A stretch of 32,202 bases of DNA from Phaeobacter sp. HF9A. GTDB lineage: Bacteria; Pseudomonadota; Alphaproteobacteria; Rhodobacterales; Rhodobacteraceae. The position numbers were made by a program, and so were the translations under genes. The notes under the pieces were generated by a model. The model saw only the letters and a program-made list of their open reading frames with translations, did not search any database and was not told where the DNA came from. Positions within the stretch are counted from its first letter, which is position 1. Each line of letters opens with the position of its first letter. The stretch spans positions 1-32,202 of the forward strand of contig NZ_JAATOX010000039.1 in NCBI RefSeq assembly GCF_011806385.1, read 5' to 3'. Shown one piece after another: positions 8,792 through 16,075 of the stretch.

Positions 8792-9796
8792 ATGCAACTT
8801 TTGACCACCGCCCCGCCTTCCGCGATTTTCTCCGGCCCTGAGTACCTCAAGACGGTTATCGACCTTGCCCGCAAGAACGAGGCCGCGGGGGTGTCCGGCA
8901 TGCTGATCTATACCGACAACAGCCTGATCGACCCCTGGACGGTGGCCCAGGCGGTGTTGGAGCAGACCCGGGATTTCGTTCCGCTGGTGGCGGTGCAGCC
9001 GGTCTATATGTCGCCCTATGCCGCGGCCTGTAAAATCTCGTCGCTGGCTTTTCTTTATGGCCGCAAGATTGCGCTCAATATGGTGGCGGGCGGATTTCGC
9101 CGCGATCTGGAGGCGCTTGGCGATCACACTGAACATGACCCGCGCTATGATCGCCTGGTGGAATATACCGTTATCCTTCAGGCCCTGCTGCGCGGCGAAA
9201 GCGTGACCTTTGAGGGGGAATACTACAGCGTTCGCAATCTCGGCCTTGCGCCGGCGCTGCCACCGGAGCTGATGCCGGATATCTATCTCTCCGGTGCCTC
9301 GGATGCCTGTATCACCGCCTGCGCCAGCCTTGGTGCGGTGCGCTTCAGCTACACCAAACCGCCCGCTGAAATGGAGGAGATGGCGCCTTTGCCGGGCACC
9401 GGGCAAATCGGGCTGCGGGTGGGGATCATCGCCCGCGACAGCGCGGCGGAAGCCTGGGACGACGCCCGCACGCGATTCCCCTCTGACCGGCGTGGTCAGC
9501 TGTCGCACAAAATGGCGCGGGCGACCTCGGATTCGATCTGGCACCGCGACATCTCCAAAATGGCGGAGGATCTGCACGAGGCGCGCGACGGGGCCTATTG
9601 GCTTTATCCGGTGATGAATTATCGCACCTTCTGCCCCTATCTGGTCGGCAGTCACGCCGAGGTGGCGTCCTATCTACATCGCTACCGGGCACTGGGATTT
9701 ACCCATCTGATCCTTGATGTGCCCTCCAGCGAGGCGGACCTGCACCATGCGTTGACGGCGGCGCGTTTGGACCAGCGCGTGGTCGCGACAGCATGA
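8792..9796 (+). CDS. Luciferase-like (SsuD-type) flavin-dependent monooxygenase
   Basis: 334 aa from the ATG at 8792, chosen for GCGAGGAG 8 nt upstream; an in-frame ATG at 8750 has no such site. The sequence follows the bacterial-luciferase/alkanesulfonate monooxygenase fold: VAVQPVYMSPYAAACKISSL, IALNMVAGGFRRDLEALGD, the family-typical segment RYDRLVEYTVILQALLRGE, and PDIYLSGASDACITACASLG near the flavin phosphate site. Enzymes of this family use reduced FMN supplied by a separate reductase, which is not seen in the window. In natural-product loci such enzymes hydroxylate carrier-bound or free intermediates; that role is inferred from the neighbours, an acyl-CoA dehydrogenase and a phosphopantetheinyl transferase. 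Confidence 0.85.
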   Translation: MQLLTTAPPSAIFSGPEYLKTVIDLARKNEAAGVSGMLIYTDNSLIDPWTVAQAVLEQTRDFVPLVAVQPVYMSPYAAACKISSLAFLYGRKIALNMVAGGFRRDLEALGDHTEHDPRYDRLVEYTVILQALLRGESVTFEGEYYSVRNLGLAPALPPELMPDIYLSGASDACITACASLGAVRFSYTKPPAEMEEMAPLPGTGQIGLRVGIIARDSAAEAWDDARTRFPSDRRGQLSHKMARATSDSIWHRDISKMAEDLHEARDGAYWLYPVMNYRTFCPYLVGSHAEVASYLHRYRALGFTHLILDVPSSEADLHHALTAARLDQRVVATA

Positions 9797-9807
9797 TGGG
9801 GGCGTCC

Positions 9808-10971
9808 ATGTTCAAGCGAGACCTGTTTACCACCACGGAAGAGCATTTTCGCGCCGAGGTGGTTGATTTCCTCGATCAAGAGGTGGTGCCGCATCACGAT
9901 GCCTGGGCTGCGGCAGGCCAGACTCCGCGCAAGATCTGGCAAAAGGCCGGGTCGGCGGGGCTGCTGTGCCGGACGGTGTCGCCGGACTATGGTGGACAGG
10001 GCGGCAGTTTTCTGGAGTCGGTGGTGCTGATCGAGGAGCTGGCCCGCCGTCGCATCAGCGGCTTTCTGGCCTGTTTGCAGGGCGATATCGTTGCGCCCTA
10101 TCTTATGAAGCTTGCCAGCCCCGAACAAAAAGCGCGCTGGCTGCCCGGTTTTGTCAGCGGTGAAACCCTTGGGGCGATCGCGATGACCGAACCCGGCGGC
10201 GGCAGCGCGATTGACGCCATCGCAACCAATTGGCGGCGCCATTCCAACCGGTTGGTGCTGAACGGCACCAAGACCCATATCAGCAACGGGCGTTCGGCGG
10301 ATCTGGTGATTGTTGCGGCGCGCAGCGCGACAGCGGCGTCACAGCCCGGCGACTCGCCGGAGCTCACGCTGGTGATGGTGGAGGCGGACCGCCCCGGCCT
10401 GAGCCGCAAACCCATCGCCAAGAGCGCCATGCCGGCGCTGGATACCGCTGAAATCGAGCTGGAGAATTGCCTGGTGCCGCAGGACAATATCCTCGGTCGC
10501 GAGGGGCGGGGGTTCTTCTATCTGATGAGCTTTCTCGGCATCGAGCGGCTGGTGCTGGCGATCTACGCCCAGGCGATGGCAGAGCAAATGCTGACAGAGC
10601 TGATCGAAGCCTGCGAAACACGGCGCGTCGGCGCACAGACCGTGCTCGATTTTCAGAACACCCGGTTCAATCTGGCGGAGCTATACAGCAGCTGCGCCGT
10701 CAATCGCGCCTTTGTGGATCAGGCGATCCGGGCTGCGACGGCGGGCAAGGCGGATCCGCGCACGGCTTGTATCGCCAAGCTGCGCTGTGCCGAGTTGTTG
10801 CGCAATGTGGCGCTCGCCGGGGTACAGCTGCGCGGTGCAGCGGGCGTGAGCGAGGCCAGCGGCGCGCGCGCGACGCAGGACCTGTTGGACAGCGCCTTGC
10901 AGTCGATCTGGGGCGGCACCAATGAGGTCATGCGCGATGTCATCGGGCGCAGCCTTGCAAGCGGCCTGTGA
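9808..10971 (+). CDS. Acyl-CoA dehydrogenase-family flavoprotein (possible carrier-bound substrate oxidase)
   Basis: 387 aa from the ATG at 9808, preceded by GGGGGCG; another ATG at 9793 overlaps the previous stop but has no visible ribosome site. FAD-binding features are AIAMTEPGGGSAI and THISNGRSADLVIV, and the C-terminus has WGGTNEVMRDVIGRSL. The catalytic base position in WGGTNE is Gly as in isovaleryl-CoA dehydrogenase, whose base sits in helix G instead; here the matching motif GIERLVLA supplies Glu246 (codon 10543). The enzyme therefore looks active, introducing a C=C bond alpha-beta to a thioester. Next to adenylation enzymes and a phosphopantetheinyl transferase it may oxidise an aminoacyl-carrier protein, as prolyl-carrier dehydrogenases do in pyrrole pathways; the substrate is not known. 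Confidence 0.85.
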   Translation: MFKRDLFTTTEEHFRAEVVDFLDQEVVPHHDAWAAAGQTPRKIWQKAGSAGLLCRTVSPDYGGQGGSFLESVVLIEELARRRISGFLACLQGDIVAPYLMKLASPEQKARWLPGFVSGETLGAIAMTEPGGGSAIDAIATNWRRHSNRLVLNGTKTHISNGRSADLVIVAARSATAASQPGDSPELTLVMVEADRPGLSRKPIAKSAMPALDTAEIELENCLVPQDNILGREGRGFFYLMSFLGIERLVLAIYAQAMAEQMLTELIEACETRRVGAQTVLDFQNTRFNLAELYSSCAVNRAFVDQAIRAATAGKADPRTACIAKLRCAELLRNVALAGVQLRGAAGVSEASGARATQDLLDSALQSIWGGTNEVMRDVIGRSLASGL

Positions 10972-10978
10972 GGCGGGA

Positions 10979-11665
10979 ATGAGCGGCGCGGCCATCCCGG
11001 TGGACCTTTGGTGCGCCCGGGTGCGCCCCTTGCCCCGCGAGGCGCAGGCGCTGTTGTCGCAGGCGGAACAGCAGCGTCTGGGGCAGATCCTCGGCACCGA
11101 GGAGCGCGCCGCCTATGTCTCGGCACATCTGCTGAAACGTCATGTGCTTGCACAGCATCTCAAGTGCTCCCCGGCGGCGGTGAGGTTGAAAACCGGCTGG
11201 AACGGCCGCCCGGAGCTTTGTGATGCGCGCGCCCTCTCGTTCAACCTAAGCCACTCTGGCGGCTATGTCGCGCTGGCGGTCTGCGCAGAGGCCCCGGTTG
11301 GCGTCGATATCGAACAGGTCCGGCCACGCCCCAGCGCCCGCAGGGTGGTGGAACGCCTGTTTGCGCCGGAAGAAAAGCGCCTGCTCCTGACGCTCGCCGA
11401 GGGCGAATTTGCCAGCGCGTTCTTGCGGCTGTGGACACTGAAGGAAGCCTTTATCAAAGCGACCGGCGAGGGGCTGGCGCGTTCGCTCAGCAGTTTTGCC
11501 ATCGACTGGCGGCAACCGCGCCTGTTGCGTGGCGCCGCCCAGCCCTATGCCCTCGCCGGATTTAGCCTTGGCACCAGCTATTGCGGCAGCCTGGCCGCCG
11601 GCGGCGGATTGTCCATGACGCTGCGGAAAATGGATGCGACCGCGCTATTGAATAAATACACGTGA
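10979..11665 (+). CDS. Sfp-type 4'-phosphopantetheinyl transferase
   Basis: 228 aa from the ATG at 10979, preceded by AGGCGGGA right after the previous stop; the longer frame from 10922 overlaps that gene and is unlikely. It transfers phosphopantetheine from CoA to a Ser of an apo-carrier protein. Motifs: FNLSHSGGYVALAV (88-101), Mg-binding VGVDIE (Asp110, Glu112) and WTLKEAFIKATGEGL (Trp152, Lys155, Glu156, Lys160). The length and motif spacing are those of Sfp/EntD-type enzymes. Its presence in this unit argues that a carrier protein belongs to the pathway although none is encoded in the window. Confidence 0.93.
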   Translation: MSGAAIPVDLWCARVRPLPREAQALLSQAEQQRLGQILGTEERAAYVSAHLLKRHVLAQHLKCSPAAVRLKTGWNGRPELCDARALSFNLSHSGGYVALAVCAEAPVGVDIEQVRPRPSARRVVERLFAPEEKRLLLTLAEGEFASAFLRLWTLKEAFIKATGEGLARSLSSFAIDWRQPRLLRGAAQPYALAGFSLGTSYCGSLAAGGGLSMTLRKMDATALLNKYT

Positions 11666-11846
11666 AACGATAGTAATGAGAGAGGTAAACAATCAGAAAC
11701 CCAGTATTCTGGTATAAGTGTGTGTTTAAAATAAAGTCTTGGACAGAACAGCAAGCGACGCCTTGCACAGCTGGTCCCTTCGCGAATTGCACGCGTGGTG
11801 TCGCGGTTGTTTTCCTCCTGGACCTCTTTGAAGCGAGAGGGATGCC
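11666..11846. other. AT-richer spacer before membrane AraC gene
   Basis: 181 nt, clearly AT-richer than the flanks around 11640-11750. No convincing terminator or complete -35/-10 pair is visible; TATAAG at 11713-11718 is a possible -10 without a recognisable -35. It is the most likely place for the promoter of the following regulator. Confidence 0.35.
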
Positions 11847-12980
11847 ATGATTCTTTTCCCGTTGCCATTCCTGACCGCCTTCTTTCTGGTCGTTGTGCTG
11901 CTGCATCTTACCCATTACGTGGAACACGGTTTGCCGCGACTGGTGCTGTTGACGACAGCGGCATATGCCATTCACGCGGTGCTTATGGGGCTGCACTGGG
12001 GGTTCGATATTATCCCCGCCGCGATTGTCGCCTCCTTTGCGCTGGCCCTGCCGGCGCTGACCTGGCTGACCCTATACGAGCTGAGCGGCCAGCAGGCGCG
12101 GCATCTGCGGCTGAAGGTGGGATTTGGGATCGGCGCGGCGATCGCGCTTTTGAATGCCGCTTTTCTGGTCGGCTTCACCCCGATCGTCGATAGTCTCGGT
12201 ATTCTGCTCTACACTGGTTTTGGCGGTCATCTTCTGTGGACCGGGCTGCGCGGTGATATTCAATGGCTGTCCAAACGGCCGCTTTATGCGGTGGTGTCGA
12301 TGCAGCGCGCCTATGTGATCACTGGCGGGCTGCTGCTGATTTCGGCGGCGGTGGATGCCTCCGTGGCCGTGGACGTGAAGCTCAACAACAGCCAGATCTC
12401 TTCGGCGCTGGTGGCCTATTCCAATCTGACGCTGCTGTTCATTCTGATGGTAGTGTTTTTTCGTACCCGCTCGCGCCCGGCGGCGCAGACCGGTAAGCCC
12501 AGCATTCCCGCGCCGCCCTATGACCCGCGTCGCACCCCGCAAGCCGCAGCGCCCGCCGCGCATGATCCGGCGGAACCCGACGCCCAGCAGATCCTGGAGC
12601 GGCTGAATGCCGAAATGGATCAGAACCACCTTTATCGCAGCGAAAACCTATCACTGAGCCAGATCGCCAGCCGGATCCGCGCGCCGGCAAGACAGGTTTC
12701 AAGCGCCGTCAATTCGCTTTGCGCGATGAATGTGCCGCAGTATGTGAATACCTTTCGCATTCGGGATGCCTGCCGGATGCTGGAGGAAACTGATATTCCC
12801 ATCACGGGGATCGTGTTCGAAGTCGGCTTTACCACCAAGTCAAATTTCAACCGCGAATTCCAGCGCGTAACCGGTCTGAGCCCAAGCGCCTGGCGGGAGA
12901 AGGCCCGGCAGCATGAGAGCGACACCGAGGCCGAGGGCGAAAAATCCGATTACCCATCGACGAAGGGAAAGGTCGCCTGA
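11847..12980 (+). CDS. Membrane-bound AraC-family transcriptional regulator
   Basis: 377 aa; GAGAGGGATGCC precedes the ATG. The N-terminal 210 residues are hydrophobic with about six or seven predicted helices (roughly 4-21, 30-48, 54-74, 92-112, 114-130, 149-168 and 185-205). A Pro/Ala-rich linker (about 210-245) leads to a C-terminal AraC DNA-binding domain: first helix-turn-helix around LSLSQIASRIRAPARQVSSAVN, second around ITGIVFEVGFTTKSNFNREFQRVTG, the most conserved part of the family. This architecture places the DNA-binding domain at the inner membrane, so it probably senses a membrane or periplasmic signal. It follows the biosynthetic and export genes and could control them; no ligand can be named. 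Confidence 0.88.
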   Translation: MILFPLPFLTAFFLVVVLLHLTHYVEHGLPRLVLLTTAAYAIHAVLMGLHWGFDIIPAAIVASFALALPALTWLTLYELSGQQARHLRLKVGFGIGAAIALLNAAFLVGFTPIVDSLGILLYTGFGGHLLWTGLRGDIQWLSKRPLYAVVSMQRAYVITGGLLLISAAVDASVAVDVKLNNSQISSALVAYSNLTLLFILMVVFFRTRSRPAAQTGKPSIPAPPYDPRRTPQAAAPAAHDPAEPDAQQILERLNAEMDQNHLYRSENLSLSQIASRIRAPARQVSSAVNSLCAMNVPQYVNTFRIRDACRMLEETDIPITGIVFEVGFTTKSNFNREFQRVTGLSPSAWREKARQHESDTEAEGEKSDYPSTKGKVA

Positions 12981-13216
12981 TGCCAACAGGTCATCGTCGG
13001 GGGCAGAAGCCCCTCTGGCGGAATATCTAATAATTAACATAACATGCCTTATGGAGAGCTTGCGGCTTACTCCGAGCATGGTGTCGATTGAGTTGCGCCG
13101 CTTATCACGATGGAAGTCATATGTGACCGGCGTCTTGCGTTGGCATTGACGGACGGCTCTGCAACGCCCACGCCCGGGTGAGCGCAGGGAACGTGCAGCG
13201 CAATGGCTGGGTTAAA
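12981..13216. other. Intergenic spacer between convergent genes
   Basis: 236 nt with no supported gene. A short GGGGC-AGAA-GCCCC hairpin at 13000-13013 lies 20 nt after the regulator stop and could help end its transcript; no T-run follows. The stretch TAATAATTAACATAACATG near 13028 is AT-rich but I see no gene that it would drive. Confidence 0.4.
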
Positions 13217-13242
13217 CCCGGCCCCGAGACTTCGGGACCGGG
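13217..13242 (-). terminator. Terminator hairpin for the secreted hydrolase gene
   Basis: On the minus strand an 11-bp stem with one G-U pair (13232-13242 with 13217-13227) and a 4-nt loop starts 8 nt after the hydrolase stop and is followed by TTTAAC, a short T-run. It also lies downstream of the convergent regulator gene and may serve both strands. Confidence 0.65.
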
Positions 13243-13249
13243 CATTCGT

Positions 13250-14548
13250 TTACTCCCCGGCGGCGCGGTGTTCCAGGCGCAGCCCGCGGGCGGTGTTTTT
13301 GGCAAAGCCCGTCCAGTAGTTGTGCTCAGGGCCCGGCACGTCGTCCGTCATCGACCAGACACCGTCCTCTGCTGTTTCGACGAGGTCGAGATAGGGGGCC
13401 ATCGCCTCCTCGCCTTTCACATGCAGGTCAAAGAAGGCCGTCGCGAAATGCTGCGCGATATTGTTCATGCGCGTGGTGTCCCAGACCGCGTCTGCGTAAT
13501 GCTCAAAGGGCGCCCAGCCGAGCTTTTCCGACACCGTATAGCTGTTCGCCGGGGCGGGCATTGGCGCGGCGGCGTTATGGCCGGCGGAGTTGAAGGTCAG
13601 CAGCAGGCGATCCGTGCCGGTGGTCTCGGCAAAGATCTCGCGCAGGAAGGGATAGCCCGATACGGCATCGGCACTGCCGGCCATCAGCATGAGCGGCTTC
13701 TTGATCCCCGCCAGCCCTTCGGCGTCCCAGAAATCCCGGTTGCGGCCCCAGGGACCGATGGCGATTACCGCTTTGACGCGCGGATCCACCAGCTGAGCAT
13801 GGCTCTCCGAACCGCTGGCGTGCTGGTTCAGCAGGCCGGCAGGCGGCACGTAGGCAGCAGGCTCGGTGCGGGTGACGGCGGTTTCGGACAGGCCGGCCCC
13901 GGCGAAGATCAGCGCACCGTAGCCGCCCATCGAATAGCCGATCACGCCGATCCGGCTGGTGTCGGTGATGGCGCCGATCTCGTTATCGAGCGCAGCCATG
14001 CTGTCGATCACGAAGCGTTGGTCCAGCGGTCGGTTCACCAACGTCGAGCCAAAGGCGGCCTTGTCAGAATAGGTGCTGTCGGTGTGATCGACTGCAACGG
14101 TGACATAGCCCTTGGAGGCCAGGTTCTCGCCAAGGTGGCTCAGCAGGTAGCGGTTGCCGGGGTAGCCGTGCGAAATCAGGATCATCGGAAAGCTGCCCTC
14201 GGCGGGGGCGGCATCACGCGCGGCGCGACCGGTGAGTGTCACCGGTGTCTCGCCATCGCGCAGAACGGTCTCGTAGGTGGTGCCGGCTTCGGTGCCCTCT
14301 GCGGCGGGATACCAGATCTCGACAGGCAAGGGGCGGTCATAGGTCGTCACTTCGGTGCCGCTGTTCAGCACGTCGGCCCGATCCTCATCGGTGAAGGTCA
14401 TGCTGCGCACGCCGATCGGCCAATCGCCGAAGTCGGCGAGCTCGGGCGCATCGGGGCGCTGGATGTCTATGCGATTCTCGGCAGTGGCGGCCCCGGTCAG
14501 CAATGCGCTGGTGGCCAGACCGGCCAAAATCGTGGTCTTAAGTTTCAT
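13250..14548 (-). CDS. Exported alpha/beta hydrolase (PAF-acetylhydrolase/dienelactone-hydrolase-like)
   Basis: 432 aa from the ATG complementary to 14546-14548, chosen because GGAGAAG lies just upstream and the product then begins with a clean signal peptide (MKLKTTILAG through ATA, cleavage near 23/24); the frame is open for 63 further codons upstream but without signal sense. The nucleophile elbow is GYSMGG with Ser206, the oxyanion segment is ISHGYPGNR (about 125-133), and VDHTD (about 153-157) is the motif often seen in PAF-acetylhydrolase-like bacterial esterases. A C-terminal catalytic His is probably in SAGHNAAAP. It would act in the periplasm or outside the cell on an ester or lactone; the substrate is unknown. 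It is preceded by an inverted repeat and an AraC-type regulator on the same strand. Confidence 0.85.
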   Translation of the reverse strand: MKLKTTILAGLATSALLTGAATAENRIDIQRPDAPELADFGDWPIGVRSMTFTDEDRADVLNSGTEVTTYDRPLPVEIWYPAAEGTEAGTTYETVLRDGETPVTLTGRAARDAAPAEGSFPMILISHGYPGNRYLLSHLGENLASKGYVTVAVDHTDSTYSDKAAFGSTLVNRPLDQRFVIDSMAALDNEIGAITDTSRIGVIGYSMGGYGALIFAGAGLSETAVTRTEPAAYVPPAGLLNQHASGSESHAQLVDPRVKAVIAIGPWGRNRDFWDAEGLAGIKKPLMLMAGSADAVSGYPFLREIFAETTGTDRLLLTFNSAGHNAAAPMPAPANSYTVSEKLGWAPFEHYADAVWDTTRMNNIAQHFATAFFDLHVKGEEAMAPYLDLVETAEDGVWSMTDDVPGPEHNYWTGFAKNTARGLRLEHRAAGE

Positions 14549-14842
14549 GCGTCTTCTCCGATCGCGTGACGATTGCAGGCAATGTCTACGCAGATGGAGA
14601 TGACACAACAATGAATGCAGTAGCTTACGTTGTGTCACAGGGGCGCAGCCTGTGGTTTGCGCCCGCTTCGCGAGATAAAAGTTGCGCGGTAAAAACAGCG
14701 TCGAAAGTCGCTCGAACAGGTCGAGATCACGAGGCAAACGCGGGTCCGAGATGCGTCCTCGCCTTGGCGAGACAGTACGGTGGAAAACACCGTTCGGCGC
14801 GTGCGAGAGAATATCAGACCCGCCGGGTTCCGCCGACCGCTG
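14549..14842. other. Spacer upstream of hydrolase gene
   Basis: 294 nt between two minus-strand genes, holding the inverted repeat described separately and presumably the hydrolase promoter. No gene was supported; open frames here are short and lack ribosome sites. Confidence 0.4.
14601..14637 (-). promoter_or_regulatory. Perfect 9-bp inverted repeat, candidate operator
   Basis: TGACACAAC at 14601-14609 and its exact complement GTTGTGTCA at 14629-14637, 19 bp apart, 53 nt upstream of the hydrolase start codon. The position fits an operator or a 5'-leader hairpin. A partial copy, GTTGTGTGA, occurs at 15910-15918 in the divergent promoter region beside the AraC-type gene, which could be the regulator that binds both (inference). 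Confidence 0.45.
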
Positions 14843-15844
14843 TCAATGCCGGTTGGTCAGGGTCTGCGACGGGTATTCCCCATAGGCATCGCGGTAGGCG
14901 CGGGAGAAGCGTCCAACGTTGCCAAACGCGTATTGCAACGCGACTTCGGTCACGCTGGTTGCGCCTTCCGTGAGATCGCGCCGCGCTGCCGTCAGACGCT
15001 GTTGCAAGAGCCAGCGGCCTGGCGAAACGCCGCAGGCCTCGGCAAAATGCGCGCGAAGCGTTCGCTGTGAAATGCCTGCGGCCTGGGCCACCGCCTCGGT
15101 CGACAGCGGGTCCTTGAGATGCGCCATCATGTAGCGCTGCGCCACGCGCACTGATCGGGGCACCACGCGCCGCATATCCTTGTCCGGCTCCAAAGCGCCC
15201 TGGAGAAACAGATGCAGGAACGAGGCTTCCAGCGCTTGCGACACATTTGGCACCATGCCTCCGGCCTGGGCCAGATCCAACTCGCCACAGAGGAAATCGG
15301 TAAACCGCATCAGCATCGAAACCGCGCCATCCACCACCTGTGCCTGATGGGAAAAGGAGAGCCGCGCGTGATCCTGGCGCCGCGCCGCCAGCGCCTGTTT
15401 GAGCGTCTCTGCCGGAATGCCGATGGTCAGGTTTCGCTGGCCAGCCGACAGATGCAGATCGAAGGGTTCGCGCGGGTCCAGAATGACCAGATGTCCGCGC
15501 CCGGCCTCGCTGCGCTGACCGCCCTGAACGATTTGCGCCCGCCCTTCGAGCGGCACCATCATCAGAAACAGCGGTCTATCAACCCAGCCCACATGAACGT
15601 CGACATCCGCACCATAGCTCAGGGTGTTGAAGGACAGCGAGCCAAGCTGCGCATGCCGATGCACAAAGCGCAGGTCGGCATCATGCCGGGACTTGGAAAT
15701 GAGATGCGCGCCAAAGTGCTGGGTGACATGTCGATGCGCCGCAGAGAGATCCTCAACGCAAACCGGTGGGAAATGACCCAGCAGGCCGGGCGAGTCCAAC
15801 ACTCCCGTGGCTCCGGCCGCCTCTCTTGACTGTCCCGGTCGCAT
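14843..15844 (-). CDS. AraC-family transcriptional regulator with cupin-like sensing domain
   Basis: 333 aa from the ATG complementary to 15842-15844, which has GGAG 8 nt upstream; a TTG at 15901 would add 19 residues but lacks a ribosome site. The N-terminal part (about 20-190) resembles the AraC-type ligand-binding domain of the PF14525 kind (FNTLSYGADVDVHVGW, GHLVILDPREPFDL). The C-terminal 100 residues hold two helix-turn-helix units: LSTEAVAQAAGISQRTLRAH and the conserved VTEVALQYAFGNVGRFSRAYR. It is transcribed away from the GMC/Liv/amidohydrolase operon and toward the hydrolase, so it may control either or both. Confidence 0.88.
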   Translation of the reverse strand: MRPGQSREAAGATGVLDSPGLLGHFPPVCVEDLSAAHRHVTQHFGAHLISKSRHDADLRFVHRHAQLGSLSFNTLSYGADVDVHVGWVDRPLFLMMVPLEGRAQIVQGGQRSEAGRGHLVILDPREPFDLHLSAGQRNLTIGIPAETLKQALAARRQDHARLSFSHQAQVVDGAVSMLMRFTDFLCGELDLAQAGGMVPNVSQALEASFLHLFLQGALEPDKDMRRVVPRSVRVAQRYMMAHLKDPLSTEAVAQAAGISQRTLRAHFAEACGVSPGRWLLQQRLTAARRDLTEGATSVTEVALQYAFGNVGRFSRAYRDAYGEYPSQTLTNRH

Positions 15845-16075
15845 TTGCGCAGCTCCAAGTTTCGCGGAAAAATCGGGCTTGTTCACCAAGGCGGGCGGCA
15901 AAACCCGCTGTTGTGTGACCGTCTAATTGCGTGAAGATTACCTTTTCTGCCGGATATGTCCATCCCCTGCCGAATTCGGCTTTCAGGGTCGCGTTGCGCT
16001 GCCAAGATCATTTCAAACACCAACAGGGAAAGCCCGGCGAAAGTTTCGAAACAGGAACAGCCGGCGGAGACAAAC
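15845..16075. promoter_or_regulatory. Divergent promoter region, regulator versus transport operon
   Basis: 231 nt between the start codons of the AraC-type gene (-) and the GMC dehydrogenase gene (+). It must carry promoters for both but no consensus pair is clear. The half-site GTTGTGTGA at 15910-15918 matches 8 of 9 bases of the repeat in front of the hydrolase. GGCGGAGA ahead of 16076 is the ribosome site of the dehydrogenase. Confidence 0.45.

Noticed and set aside
10922..10978. Longer start for the phosphopantetheinyl transferase at 10922
   Set aside because: It would overlap the dehydrogenase by 50 nt and lacks the AGGCGGGA site that precedes 10979.
13178..14569. 463-codon plus-strand frame opposite the exported hydrolase
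   Set aside because: Antisense to a gene with signal peptide, ribosome site, GYSMGG motif and terminator; the frame itself has no recognisable fold.
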